Positions 39,150-49,000 of a DNA stretch of 64,000 nt are shown in pieces (the first letter of the stretch is position 1; every line of letters starts with the position of its first letter). The notes below the pieces were generated by a model, which was not told the DNA's origin, searched no databases, and worked only from the letters and a program-made list of their open reading frames with translations. The position numbers and the translations under genes were made by a program. This stretch comes from Guillardia theta CCMP2712 (lineage: Eukaryota; Cryptophyceae; Pyrenomonadales; Geminigeraceae): positions 344,278 through 408,277 of the forward strand of contig NW_005434604.1 of the NCBI RefSeq assembly GCF_000315625.1. The letters run 5' to 3'.

Positions 39150-39967
39150 ATGTCCTTCTATGCCAAGATGAACAGCTTTCTTCGCAGATTCCCCAGGCCT
39201 CCCTTCGCTGAGCAGAGGTTTTGGGACAAAACTTATGATAAAGCACCAGGAGGTATTGAATGGGGAATTGAACCAGGGGAAATGCTGAAATATTCCTGGA
39301 CACTGTGCCAAAAAACAAAACGAAACTGATGACTGGAACCCTCACGGAAATTTGTCCCAAGACAAGTAAAGTGCTGGATCTGGGTTGTGGTAGCTCCATG
39401 CTGTCGTTCTTTCTAGCACATGAAGGTTGGAGGTGAGATTTGCCTTATGAATCCGACTCTACGGTCTAACAATCGAGAAAAACAGTGACATTACCGCGGT
39501 GGATTTATCGCCAATTGCCATTAGTCAATGCAAACAGAGGGCAGGCCTCATGGGGATTGAGAACATTGACTTCGTTGTCGCAGACTGTCGCAGGTTTTGA
39601 ACTAGTCTTCTAGTCCTACGTTAATGATTGACGGCTTACTAGGCTTCACCAAAATTTTCCACCACATTCGTTTGATCGAATATTGGACAAGGGTTTGATC
39701 GATGCTTTGTATTGCAGCGGCGATCCAGACCATTCCATGCAACAAGTTTTCAGGGAGACGCATAGGGCTTTGAAACCAGGGGGAAAGATGTTGAGTGTTC
39801 AGGTTGAGCCACTCTTTGGAATCCTCCATGGTCTGAGGTATACATACATCACCGAAGTCTCTTTCAAAGAAAGGTGGGATGTTGAATGCAGGAGGGTAAT
39901 GCCCATGAGTTCAGGCGCGTATTTCTATATTTTTACAAAGCAGACTGACAGGAAATGTATGAAATAA
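39150..39967 (+). pseudogene. Class I SAM methyltransferase (METTL13/EEF1AKMT4-like), probable one-base frameshift
   Basis: Exons 39150-39432, 39486-39593 and 39643-39967 follow GT-AG rules. The product starts MSFYAKMNSFLRRF, then FAEQRFWDKTYDKAPGGIEW (the entry helix of this family), motif I KVLDLGCGSSMLSFFL, motif II DITAVDLSPIAISQC, motif III FVVADCR, then FDRILDKGLIDALYCSGD and RALKPGGKMLSV. Relatives methylate lysines of elongation factor 1A. The 5' frame (IEPGEMLKYSWTLC...) runs into a stop at about 39328, while the frame for FLDTVPKNKTKLM carries motif I. The exon lengths total 716 nt, one short of a whole number of codons. One extra T in aaatattcc (about 39285-39296) would fit. This is either a real mutation, an assembly error, or an unseen micro-intron. 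Confidence 0.75.
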
Positions 39968-40803
39968 ATGAAGCAGAGCCAATCGAGAGGAGTCAGCCAT
40001 TTTTTTCACACAGTATTACCAGAACGATACGATAAAACCATCTAAAGCAAACCTGTTCGCCTACAGCGTTTTGATAGATAGATTTGCAAAACATTCTTGC
40101 ACTATCCCTGTTTCTCAACTTGTACAGAAGGTGAGGGTTGAGAGAAAATGGTGGGCGTGGGAGTGTGAGGATCAAAGCCGATCATATTTGCGGGGGCTAG
40201 GGATATTTTAGGATGAAATCAACAGAGCATTAAGTATAATTTGATTGAGTTTCAGTGGTGTGTTGCAAAAAAAGGAATGCAAAGAATATCAGGAGATTCG
40301 GTAGAACACTTAAGGGTTGTGAAGATCAGATCGCATTCGTGAAAGGGAAGAAATGGATGGAGAACAAGCAAAGTTTGAGTCGACGGCCACAATAACATTG
40401 GGGATCATGATAAATGTAACGATATTGTTAAAATCGACAGTTTGCTTCGATAACATCGTTTTGCTGCATGTACAGAAATGACAACAGAAGACGAAAATAT
40501 GTTGAAGACAACAGGAAAGGGACAGTCGAACGCAATTGAAACAAACAGCGCAATGAAAGAGCATGCGAGATCATAAGCTTGTCAGGGACGAGGATGAGGA
40601 TTGTGGAGAATGGACCAATGGGGAAATAGAGGTCCTGATGGATGGATGGATGGATGGATGGATGGATGGAGGGAGGGAGGGAGGGAGGGAGGGAGGGAGG
40701 GAGGGAGGGATGAAGGTGAAGGAAGGGCACCATACCATGCAAGCCTTGGAGGTTTTGGCACAAGAGGGGGGTCATAGCGCCATAGGAACGATGTGCTAAA
40801 TAA
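39968..40803. repeat. Intergenic with (GATG)n(GAGG)n microsatellite
   Basis: gatggatgg repeats (about 40636-40668) pass into gaggg repeats (about 40669-40711). Otherwise this is AT-richer DNA without a supported gene between the methyltransferase and the tRNA genes. Confidence 0.8.
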
Positions 40804-40886
40804 GCAGAGGTGGCCGAGTTGGTCTAAGGCGTCGGTTTAAGGCACCGATCTCTTCGGAGGCGCGGGTTCGAATCCCGTCCTCTGCA
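40804..40886 (+). tRNA. tRNA-Leu (anticodon AAG), copy 1
   Basis: An 83-nt cloverleaf. The acceptor arms gcagagg/cctctgc pair fully, with discriminator A. The anticodon stem tcggt/accga encloses the loop ttaaggc, giving anticodon AAG (34-36). The variable arm is long (tctcttcgga), as expected for class II tRNA-Leu, and the T arm is cgggttcgaatcccg. The A box (tggccgagttgg) and B box (ggttcgaatcc) are intact internal pol III promoters. No intron. A tttt run directly after the gene and a longer T run at about 40905-40916 can end pol III transcription. CCA is not encoded, as in eukaryotes. Confidence 0.97.
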
Positions 40887-40917
40887 TTTTGCTCTCTGGA
40901 GGCTTTTTTTTTTTCAC
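40887..40917 (+). terminator. Pol III T-run terminators after tRNA-Leu copy 1
   Basis: tttt at 40887-40890 and a run of about twelve T at 40905-40916 follow the tRNA 3' end. Runs of four or more T on the coding strand end pol III transcription. Confidence 0.7.
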
Positions 40918-41086
40918 CTACCCCCAGCCCCACCCCCACCTTCACCGCTTCCGATTTTTTAAATTTAGTATGGCGGCAGATTTTTTTACCAAAAATTCCC
41001 CTGTAAATTTCAAAATTAAAAGAAACAAAAAGTAATTTCTCCAAAATTTCCTGATAAAACCAGTACTCACCTTGCACGAGCAATAA

Positions 41087-41169
41087 GCAGAGGTGGCCGA
41101 GTTGGTCTAAGGCGTCGGTTTAAGGCACCGATCTCTTCGGAGGCGCGGGTTCGAATCCCGTCCTCTGCA
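41087..41169 (+). tRNA. tRNA-Leu (anticodon AAG), copy 2
   Basis: Identical over all 83 nt to the copy 283 bp upstream, in the same orientation. The five bases before it (aataa) are also shared, but the downstream flank differs (atccttttat, with a four-T terminator). The spacer (40918-41086) is AT-rich and unrelated to the flanks. This is a recent tandem duplication or a pair held identical by gene conversion. Both copies look functional. Confidence 0.97.
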
Positions 41170-41786
41170 ATCCTTTTATATGTTGAGCAGTCACACAAGG
41201 TTTTCAAAATCATGGCTTTTTACCTCCTCTGGTCATGACGATCAAGATCGTGCAAGTGGATTCTGCGTGCAGCGCGAAGAACACGATGCTTGACATCTTG
41301 AGGATGAAAAGGGTTTTTACATACGAAGAACGAAGCGAGGAAAGCAGGAACGCTGAGATGGAATCGGAGAACGATTAGCCAAGACCGGTCAAGCAGAAGA
41401 AGGAATAATATTATAATGTAAGGACGAGGGTTGGTCAAAATTCTTCAAGTCATTGCAGTACAAGGAAGATCAGGTCGATAAACATTCGAATGACGATGAG
41501 AAGTGCATGATAGATGTTTCAAAGGAATTCCCTACTGGACCTCTTATTATTGAATCTTTTGATTTAGCTGTTGCAATCATCGTTGGATAAGGAGAGGATG
41601 AAGCTGAAGCGGAGACTGGAGAAACCAGTGGTGAAAAAGGCTCGGCATCAACCCCTGTCAAGGATGATGACAATGTAAAGCTAAAGTCTGTACCCAAGTG
41701 CCATAAGATCGATGCTTTTTAAAGAATCTTTGCAATCCATTTGGAATGTTTCATGATTAACACCGCCATGGATAGGCATGAGCATA
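41170..41786. other. Intergenic, nothing recognised
   Basis: About 600 nt after the tRNA pair. Short open frames on the minus strand (41220-41438, 41470-41697) show no family features. Confidence 0.4.
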
Positions 41787-42185
41787 TCAATACAATGCCC
41801 CTATGATACCCTGCAATACCTCGTGGTGTGGCTTGTTTAGGTGTAATTCCTTGCAATAAAGAATGAATGATAGGATTGTTGCAACCTCAATCTTCTTCTT
41901 ATGCATGCACGAACTTATGATGCTTATGACCGCAAGACCCTTTGTCAATGGAAAGAAGATGAAGAAGAATAGGTCATCCGGTGCGTTATTGACGATGTTG
42001 AATACGTTCTCCTTGGATGTCAATGTGACGACAAACAGTGCAATGCTGATTGCAAAGGGCGATCCCTTGTAGAGTGTGATTCTATTCCTATTCACCTCAG
42101 TCCTTGGTTGCTGGATCAGGAGCACAAAAAACGGGCCAAGTATAATGTCAACCCTTGGAGTGGATGTCTTTTTACAGAATACCAC
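41787..42185 (-). CDS. Hypothetical membrane protein, 132 aa (possible part of a larger broken gene)
   Basis: Not recognised. An open frame with three hydrophobic stretches (DIILGPFFVLLIQQP, PFAISIALFVVTLT, LFFFIFFPLTKGLAVISIIS) and a short soluble C-terminus. It lies a few bases beyond the minus-strand frame at 42191-42523, which also has membrane spans. The two may be pieces of one multi-span protein separated by a stop or frameshift. The AT-rich composition with hydrophobic frames makes a chance open frame possible. Confidence 0.35.
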   Translation of the reverse strand: MVFCKKTSTPRVDIILGPFFVLLIQQPRTEVNRNRITLYKGSPFAISIALFVVTLTSKENVFNIVNNAPDDLFFFIFFPLTKGLAVISIISSCMHKKKIEVATILSFILYCKELHLNKPHHEVLQGIIGALY

Positions 42186-42190
42186 TGAGT

Positions 42191-42523
42191 CTAGTAGTGA
42201 GTCGTCAACGATTTATCCGATTTGGTAGACCTGTTCTCTATGTTATCTTCCAGATCCCCAAGGTCAATCTGATTGTCGTAACTCTTTGAATGATGGACAG
42301 TGCTTGGGATGTCATAGTTTGGATCTATGTCCTTGCCGGTCATCTTCATCATTTCATATCTCATGGTGGCAAAGAAGATAAAATAGGCATGGAACATGAG
42401 CAGGTTGATGGATGATGTTGTGACGTGCTGTGATACCGTGGTGTGTGGTGATTCATGGCTCTCCACAGACATGAGCAACGATATGGTGAGTATGAACGAC
42501 CTGGTCAAGAAATCCAGCATCAT
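42191..42523 (-). CDS. Hypothetical membrane protein, 110 aa
   Basis: Not recognised. It begins MMLDFLTRSFILTISLLMSV, a signal or span, has a second span (INLLMFHAYFIFFATM) and an acidic tail. It is located directly upstream of the 41787-42185 frame on the same strand and starts 49 nt from the divergent plus-strand frame at 42572. No introns are apparent. Confidence 0.35.
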   Translation of the reverse strand: MMLDFLTRSFILTISLLMSVESHESPHTTVSQHVTTSSINLLMFHAYFIFFATMRYEMMKMTGKDIDPNYDIPSTVHHSKSYDNQIDLGDLEDNIENRSTKSDKSLTTHY

Positions 42524-42571
42524 CTTTCTTTCAATGGGTTTTCTCGTGTATTGTTGCTCTGACGTGCTGAT

Positions 42572-43689
42572 ATGGGTATGAAGAGTAAATCACATAGCCG
42601 TTCACTACAACAAATAGAAATGCAACGCCCCAAAAATACAAATGGGGTATTGTTTTATAATCCTGACATGACAGAAGATCTAGAATCAATTTCTACACTG
42701 AGGAGGATCAATCGGAGCTTCGAGCTCTACCCGCTCAGTGAGGATGAGGAAGAGACATGTATCATGATGTGGCGGCAGAGCCAGCCTTCCAGCCTCTGAT
42801 CATGCCAACACACAGGATCGATGAGCATGGCGAGCTCCAGGGGTTTCGCTTCATCACGAATGCTGCAGACAGTGGAGCCGTTCTCCCCATGCACAGGAAC
42901 ATGTTCTTTGGCGTTACAATGACTGAATGCATGACGAATGACATCCTTCCACCCGATATCGATTATGACAATGATGAATCACATGACTTCGACTCCAAGA
43001 CACACGATATCGATACCTCTGAATGCTCGGAATATCACGTAGATATGCCCATGACTGATGTTGTCATTGATGAGATGGGTCGTGACATCAATTGGGATGA
43101 CAACCATCGTTACATTGATAGCATTCATTGGAATCCAGAGCCTCCAACCAGCATTGGGATTTACCACGAATTTAATCGAAACTTCGTCAACGATGTCTTG
43201 GAGCACAAGCTTGTTGATGGCGGTCTTCGCAATGCGGTGGATGAGTTCTATAACTTTATGTTGGATGCTGCCAAGAAGGCCACTGCAAAGGACATCTGTG
43301 AGTCGGAAGAGGTCAATTGGCTTAGGAAAGCTTCACAGAGAGCAAAGTTGAAGAATATCAACATGGTTGCCGATGAGTTTGAGCTTGATATACCTACGGA
43401 GATCGATATCTATGAACACTCACTCAAACCCGTAGAGATTGCACAGGCCGCTACAGAGACGATACACTGTGACATCATGAGATTGGATGAACACAATGTT
43501 GCGGTCTATAATTATTTATGCAACACCTCTATTCAAGAGAATGGGATACTATGCCCCATGCATCCCTGTGAGGGCATGTGGCTCTTCAAAGGGCCAAAGC
43601 TGAATCATATAACGTTTATCATACAAATGGCTCAACCGTTGGATCGAATTGTATCTGTGGTACTTTCCCGACCAGTTCATTCCCTGTAG
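42572..43689 (+). CDS. Hypothetical protein, 310-aa frame plus a 5' frame separated by a shift; intronless
   Basis: The main frame (42757-43689) encodes an acidic protein with Asp/His-rich stretches (DIDYDNDESHDFDSKTHDID) and a helical C-terminal half (NAVDEFYNFMLDAAKKATAK). There is no recognised domain, signal peptide or membrane span. A second frame begins at 42572 (MGMKSKSHSRSLQQIEMQ) and overlaps the first, ending YPLSEDEEE near 42755. The acidic run leads naturally into the main frame if one base is shifted, so the gene may be frameshifted. The base composition is more AT-rich and the gene lacks the introns of its neighbours. It ends shortly before a small GC-rich island (43790-43870). 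Origin by transfer is possible but unproven. Confidence 0.5.
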
Positions 43690-44157
43690 TCAAATTGGAG
43701 AACGGGGTGTAGGGATTAGCAACATCGTCGTCTTAGCTTGAAAGTCGGGCAAGTACACTGAGAGTAGTGACTTCATTTCCAGAGTTTCCGAAGTTCGCCG
43801 GACGGTCCGTACGGTAGGTACGGCCACTGCCGCCCAACTGAGTGCCTCACCGTACGCAAGAACTTGTTAACTTCGGCTGTTCAGTGTAGTCACGCAGGTT
43901 GATCAGCGAAGACCTCCTCCAACCGCTGCAGCCCCTTGACCGTCATCGCGCATCTGAAACCGGATCAATCGGTTCAATATGCATCATGACATGACCCAAA
44001 GTGCACACCGGTTGCATTCCATCACGACTTCATCTTGTTTCCTATTTTTGGAGCTTCGCTTGTTTCCCTGTTCCTCGTTTTGTAACTGGATGATTGGTGC
44101 AAGTGTTCCGCCACATTCTAAGGAATCCTCGCAGATAAATTGCATGAGATAAAGGAA
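43690..44157. other. Intergenic with a small GC island
   Basis: 43795-43870 contains ccggacggtccgtacgg, ggtacggccactgccgccc and similar words seen in the larger islands. No gene is supported. Confidence 0.5.
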
Positions 44158-45813
44158 TCAGGGACAACATGAATAAAAGCATTCACCGGCATCCGTACAC
44201 GAATATTTCGCCAAGTAAAGCAATAGAGCGTCAGCCTCCTCCGATTCAGAGCCTTCGTTCCGGCCTTCATGAACTCCAATCTCTTTTTCAATCTTGCATC
44301 GCTGGCAGTTGCAGACAAAGCCTGACTGAAAATCAACGTTTCTCGGGCTCGTTATGATCGCGACACCATATTCACTGCGAAGTCGTTTCTGACGATGGAC
44401 AAGGTCTGCAGCAATGCTGGTGTAGCTTCTGTGAACATACTCACGTTATCTAGCACAGTGTCGGATAGTATTGTAGCTCACATGGAGATTTCTGTACCAG
44501 CTTCCATTGGATACATAGCACGCAATTGCACCCGAGAGTTGGGAAGGGGTATTGGTTCATCAATGACGAACGGGGGAAGGGAAAAGTCCTGACTTTCTTC
44601 GTCCCAGAAATCAAACCTTGCAACATTGGGCGAGCAATCATGATTGACAAAACTGATGTGCAGATCAAAGGTCTTAGGAAACCAATTCAAAATATGATCC
44701 CTCTCACCTTGCTGTAGGGTAAATAGCAGTCGCACGAAGGAGCATGTTCGCATCCGAATACATTCGGTGCCCACGAGAGAGAATTGCCATTCCGTTACTG
44801 CCTTCCCTATTCAACAAAGATTCTATCTGTATTGGAACGTCATGCAAAAGATCAAAACTCAGATTCCGAATTGACCTCCTTCACATCAAGAGCCTTTCCC
44901 TCCAAAAGCTGGCTCAAGTAAAAATGCAATCTCTTGGAAGCTTTCTTGTTAGGGAACATTTCTTTTTTTTCCAGTTTGCAACTTCCTGTCGCGTTATCCC
45001 AGGGTGATGAAAGGTTGAGAAGCGATTTCCACTGAATAGGACAGTAGTCTTTGATCAGTACTGCCTTCATTGACCATCAGAGCCAGGAAGTTGCGACAGT
45101 TTCGACATCGATTCACCTTCAACAAGAATCGGATGTAACTAATATCTTCCTCATTTCTGTGGATCAAAACGTCATTCACGTCTCCGAGATCGATCACATA
45201 TTCATATACTTTCTCAATCCCCGTACATTGGGAAGCAATTTGAGTGCATCACATTCAAATTGAGAATGGCAACTGGAAGGATGACCCTGACTTCGCGAAT
45301 CCTTGGAGCATTTTTCACTGCAGAACCAAACTTGATTGCACTCTTTGCAATGATACTGGAAATCTTCACTGTGAGATATGCAAAATGAGTCTGTTCTCAA
45401 AGAGGGAGGTGATCATACCTGCTATTATGAGGCATCCGGTAGCAAACACCACATACTCTTCTTTTCATGTTTTCCTCCATGTACACCAATGCAGGTTGTT
45501 CCTGAAGGAGAAGTTCTCCTCCAGTTACACTACGGGTGAGAAAAAGACCCTTTCCTTTTTCCGTTTGCCTCACCTCAAGAGGAAACGATCTATGCGTAAT
45601 TATCAGCAATCGACCAACTTCAGGAGGTGAAATAAAATGCTACAAAAGGTTTCGTTTCTACCAAACGAGTTGTTGTTATCATCCTTGTTTTGAGCAGCAT
45701 GAAATAGCAAGAGGCTATGATTTCAGCAAACCCTCTTTCTCTTCGTCTCTGATCAGATGTCTACTTGCCCTCCTGCCTTTTACTTACCGTTCCGAGGGCG
45801 AAAATGCGGCCAT
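44158..45813 (-). CDS. SMYD-type SET-MYND lysine methyltransferase
   Basis: SMYD proteins are SAM-dependent lysine methyltransferases with a MYND zinc finger inserted in the SET domain. Exon 1 (45788-45813) encodes MAAFSPSER and joins in frame to SFPLEVRQTEKGKGLFLTR and TGGELLLQEQPALVYMEE, the SET N-terminus. The MYND finger is split over exons: CGVCYRMP, then YHCKECNQVWFCSEKCS and the final CHSQFEC. The SET core is at about 44560-44720: ISFVNHDCSPNVARF (NHxCxPN motif, SAM site), then LRAMYPMEAGTEIS. The post-SET Cys cluster GFVCNCQRC is near 44290. The stop is at 44158-44160. Exon edges at 44340-44520 and 44880-45190 are approximate. The gene diverges from the importin gene with 230 nt between start codons. 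Confidence 0.88.
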
Positions 45814-46043
45814 GATCGCCGGGCTTATCAGAGCGTTATTTCTGTAACCGTGGAGTCGAGCTTGATCGGACCGGCAGCGCGCACCGGGCCGCATGCCGGA
45901 AGTCCTCAACTTAACGGTAAACGCAACGGTCGGGGATTCTGCATGGCAAACCCGAGATGGGAAGGAGGACGAAGTTGAGGTAGATCTGAGAGCGTCGACA
46001 GGTCAATATCGAGCGTGTCCGGTAAAAAAGCGTCTGCTGCAAG
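45814..46043. promoter_or_regulatory. Bidirectional promoter region between SMYD and importin genes
   Basis: Only 230 nt separate the two start codons of divergent genes, so both promoters and 5' UTRs must lie here. The GC-rich stretch (ggaccggcagcgcgcaccgg) has no TATA box. Confidence 0.6.
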
Positions 46044-49000
46044 ATGGAAGGGAACAGGGTAGCTGGTCTCCTCCCCTTGCTCGTCTCTGGGAATCAGGGC
46101 GAGAGGTCAGGAGCCACGATGGTACTCCGAGAGATGGAAACACAACCAGGTTTCAGTGCTCATCTGCTGGAGATTGGTGCACGTGGTGATGTGGGTGCTC
46201 AAGTTCGGTGGTTGGCAATGATGTATCTCAAGAATCAAGTACACCGGTTCTGGGTCAAGAGGTCCGGCATCCCCTATGAGATTGAAGCTGCAGAGAAGTC
46301 CGTTATCCGTGAAAACATCCTCCCCCTCTCGCTGGACGTCGACGACTCCATCGCAAACCAGTCTGCACTGATTGTGGCGAAGATCTCACGGTTTGACTTT
46401 CCCAAGGTCTGGCCGAACGTGCTCGAGAATATAATCTCTGCATTGCAGGCAGTTTCGAGCGAGAGTGACATGGCTGATAGTGAAGACAAGGTTCGTCGCT
46501 GCAACCGCGTCATGCGTGTCTTGCATTACAGCATCAAGGACTTGAGTTCAAAACGATTGGTTTCCGATCGTAAGACATTCCTACAGCTCGCTCCAGCTGT
46601 GGTTGCTGCTGTGGTCCAGCTATGGTTCATTTTCCGGAGCAAGTACATATCATCCTGGTCAACTCAGAGTGTCTCTGAGGGCATCATACAGGGGCTCGTG
46701 CTCACTGTCAAGACATTGAGAAGACTCTTAGTCTCGGGCTTCCAGAAATTGCATTGCGATGAGCAGGCTACCTCAATCGCTGTTTCTGTTTCTCAGTTCT
46801 TTCGTGACCTCGTAGCTTCTACGGGCAACACAAGCGCCTCGTCTTCTGGCACTTTGGAGAGAGTGGCGTACTTTCACGGAAAGTTTGTTCATAATGTATT
46901 AGCAGCACAGCCCTTGGCTCTAGTCTCCGAGGTAGATGGCATGTTCGTGCATTATTTCTCTCTCTGCGATATTTCAGTTTCTCCAAGAATGATCACTCCA
47001 AAGCTGCAAATTGTTCTTCTGAGATGTTTGCACGCTACAGTGTCTTCTAGCAAGTTCATTCCAAGTATGCAGGGGATTTCAAGAGCTGGAGATGACCCTG
47101 TGCTACAGCAGTTCATTGAAAATGTCAAAAAGAACCTCGTTGCAGATGGCTTGATGAAAATTATCAGAGGAATGACATGCCAATTTGTAAAAGTCAAGGC
47201 TGAAGAGGTGGAGGAGGTGCTGGAGGCGGGCGTGAACCAGCTTGATGCGTTCGAACGGGACGAGGAGGATGAGTTGGAGTCCGCTGGGATGAGTGAGTGT
47301 GGTCCGGCTGCGTACTTTGCTCTGTCCATCATCGATGCACTGCTGTGTCGGTATGGCTCGACTGCTCTGCATGTTCTAGTCTTGTTGCAACGTGAGGCGT
47401 TGGAGACAAGCTCCCTCTTGCCGCCGCAGTCGGTAGAAGCCGATCTAGTCAGAGAAGCTTGCTACCATGTTATCGGCTCTGCTTGCGTGACCATGATCAA
47501 AGCTAAAGATTTGTTCGAGCAAGTTGTTGTGGTGGACATGGCGAAGTCGTATCTACAGAATGAGTTTGAAAGATTTTACGGACAACAAGGAGAAGCGCAT
47601 CCGACACTTATCCTTGCACTTCGACGTGCTGTTTGGATGCTTGGGAAGCTAGTGCAGGCGGATGTCAGTGAGGAAGGCGGGGGCATAAAAAAGGGGAATA
47701 CGCAAGTTTCTCCTCTCCACTCATCTCTTGTGCCTTTGCTCTACTCAGCGCTTGAATTTCCTTGCACTGCTGTACAGGTTGCAGCCGCGGCGAGCTTAGG
47801 TGATATGCTGCGCTGCTGTTGGCGATTAGATTGACAATCGATGTATTGCAGTGGTCGAGCCGGAAGCGTCGGATGATTGGTTTGATCGAGCTAGTCTATT
47901 GCTTCCTCAAGGAGATGTGCACTGTTTTCTTCCTGCCGTGTGTTCCACTATCCTCAAGGTTCCACTTTTCTCACTTGCCTGTTGTTCGAAAATGCTAAAT
48001 CACAAAGTCATGTTTAAAGATGTTCGACGGACCTGGACCAGTGTCTTACTTACAGATGATTTAGGTTTCCTCGGCCGAAGATAGCCTGGAGGTGAAGAAC
48101 GTTGCCGTAAGCATGCTGCGAGGGCTGGCAAGTCAAATCGATCCGAAGGTGATGATAAAGATGATGCCAAAGAAGAAAAATACGGAAACGATGATGAAGA
48201 TGAAGATGATGAGAAGGAGCAGGTGGAGGTGGAGAGGATCATAGCTGATGCATTGCAGAGTGATCAGGGCTCAAGTTTTTTCCATTTTCTTCTTCCTACC
48301 ATCAGCTCCCTCTGGCTCATAATCGGCTCTGAAAGAAGATTACAAGTCTCTCTGGTTCGAATTGATTTCACCCATACTGTGTTGATCGGTTGACTCTGCA
48401 AGTGAAGCTTCATGTCATCCTGGATTCTGCGAATGAAGATGTAATGTCAGCAAACCCTGACATCTTCTGTCAAATTATCGAGGCGGCTCTTGCGCAAGAG
48501 GTATGCTGACATTGTTCCTATCCATTGATGGAGTCATGAATGGTGAGTGATCGCACCAGGTGTTGAATGAGGCATCGTCTCCAGCAGGAGGAGGAAGCGT
48601 CATTCTTATGGAGACTGCTACGGATCTCTGGTTGAAGCTGATGGTATAGCAGTGCAAAGTCTGAACTGCTTGATCGTTTACACTCGTGAACAGAGCACTG
48701 CTTCTTCTGTTGAAAAACATATTTCTCTCTTCGCTCGCATCCTCCCTGCGATCCAAGTTTCTCGTGGCCCAAGAGAGACCATCCTGAGAGTAAGTGAAGC
48801 AGGAAGAGTGTTGGAGGGTTAGTTGCACGGCGAAGATGAGAAAGAGAGGGAGGAGGCAGAGTTCTAGGACAACAAGCATAGGCATCACTAAAGTTTATGC
48901 ACGAGCAGGTCATGGAAGCTTATCTTCTACTGGGGGGTTGGAGCGATGCCAGCACGTCATGTTGGAGCTTTCCTACCTCCTTTCCACTTCTTGCAGGGAG

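Noticed and set aside
40796-41083. 95-aa minus-strand open frame
   Set aside because: It is antisense to tRNA-Leu copy 1 and the AT-rich spacer, with no protein features.
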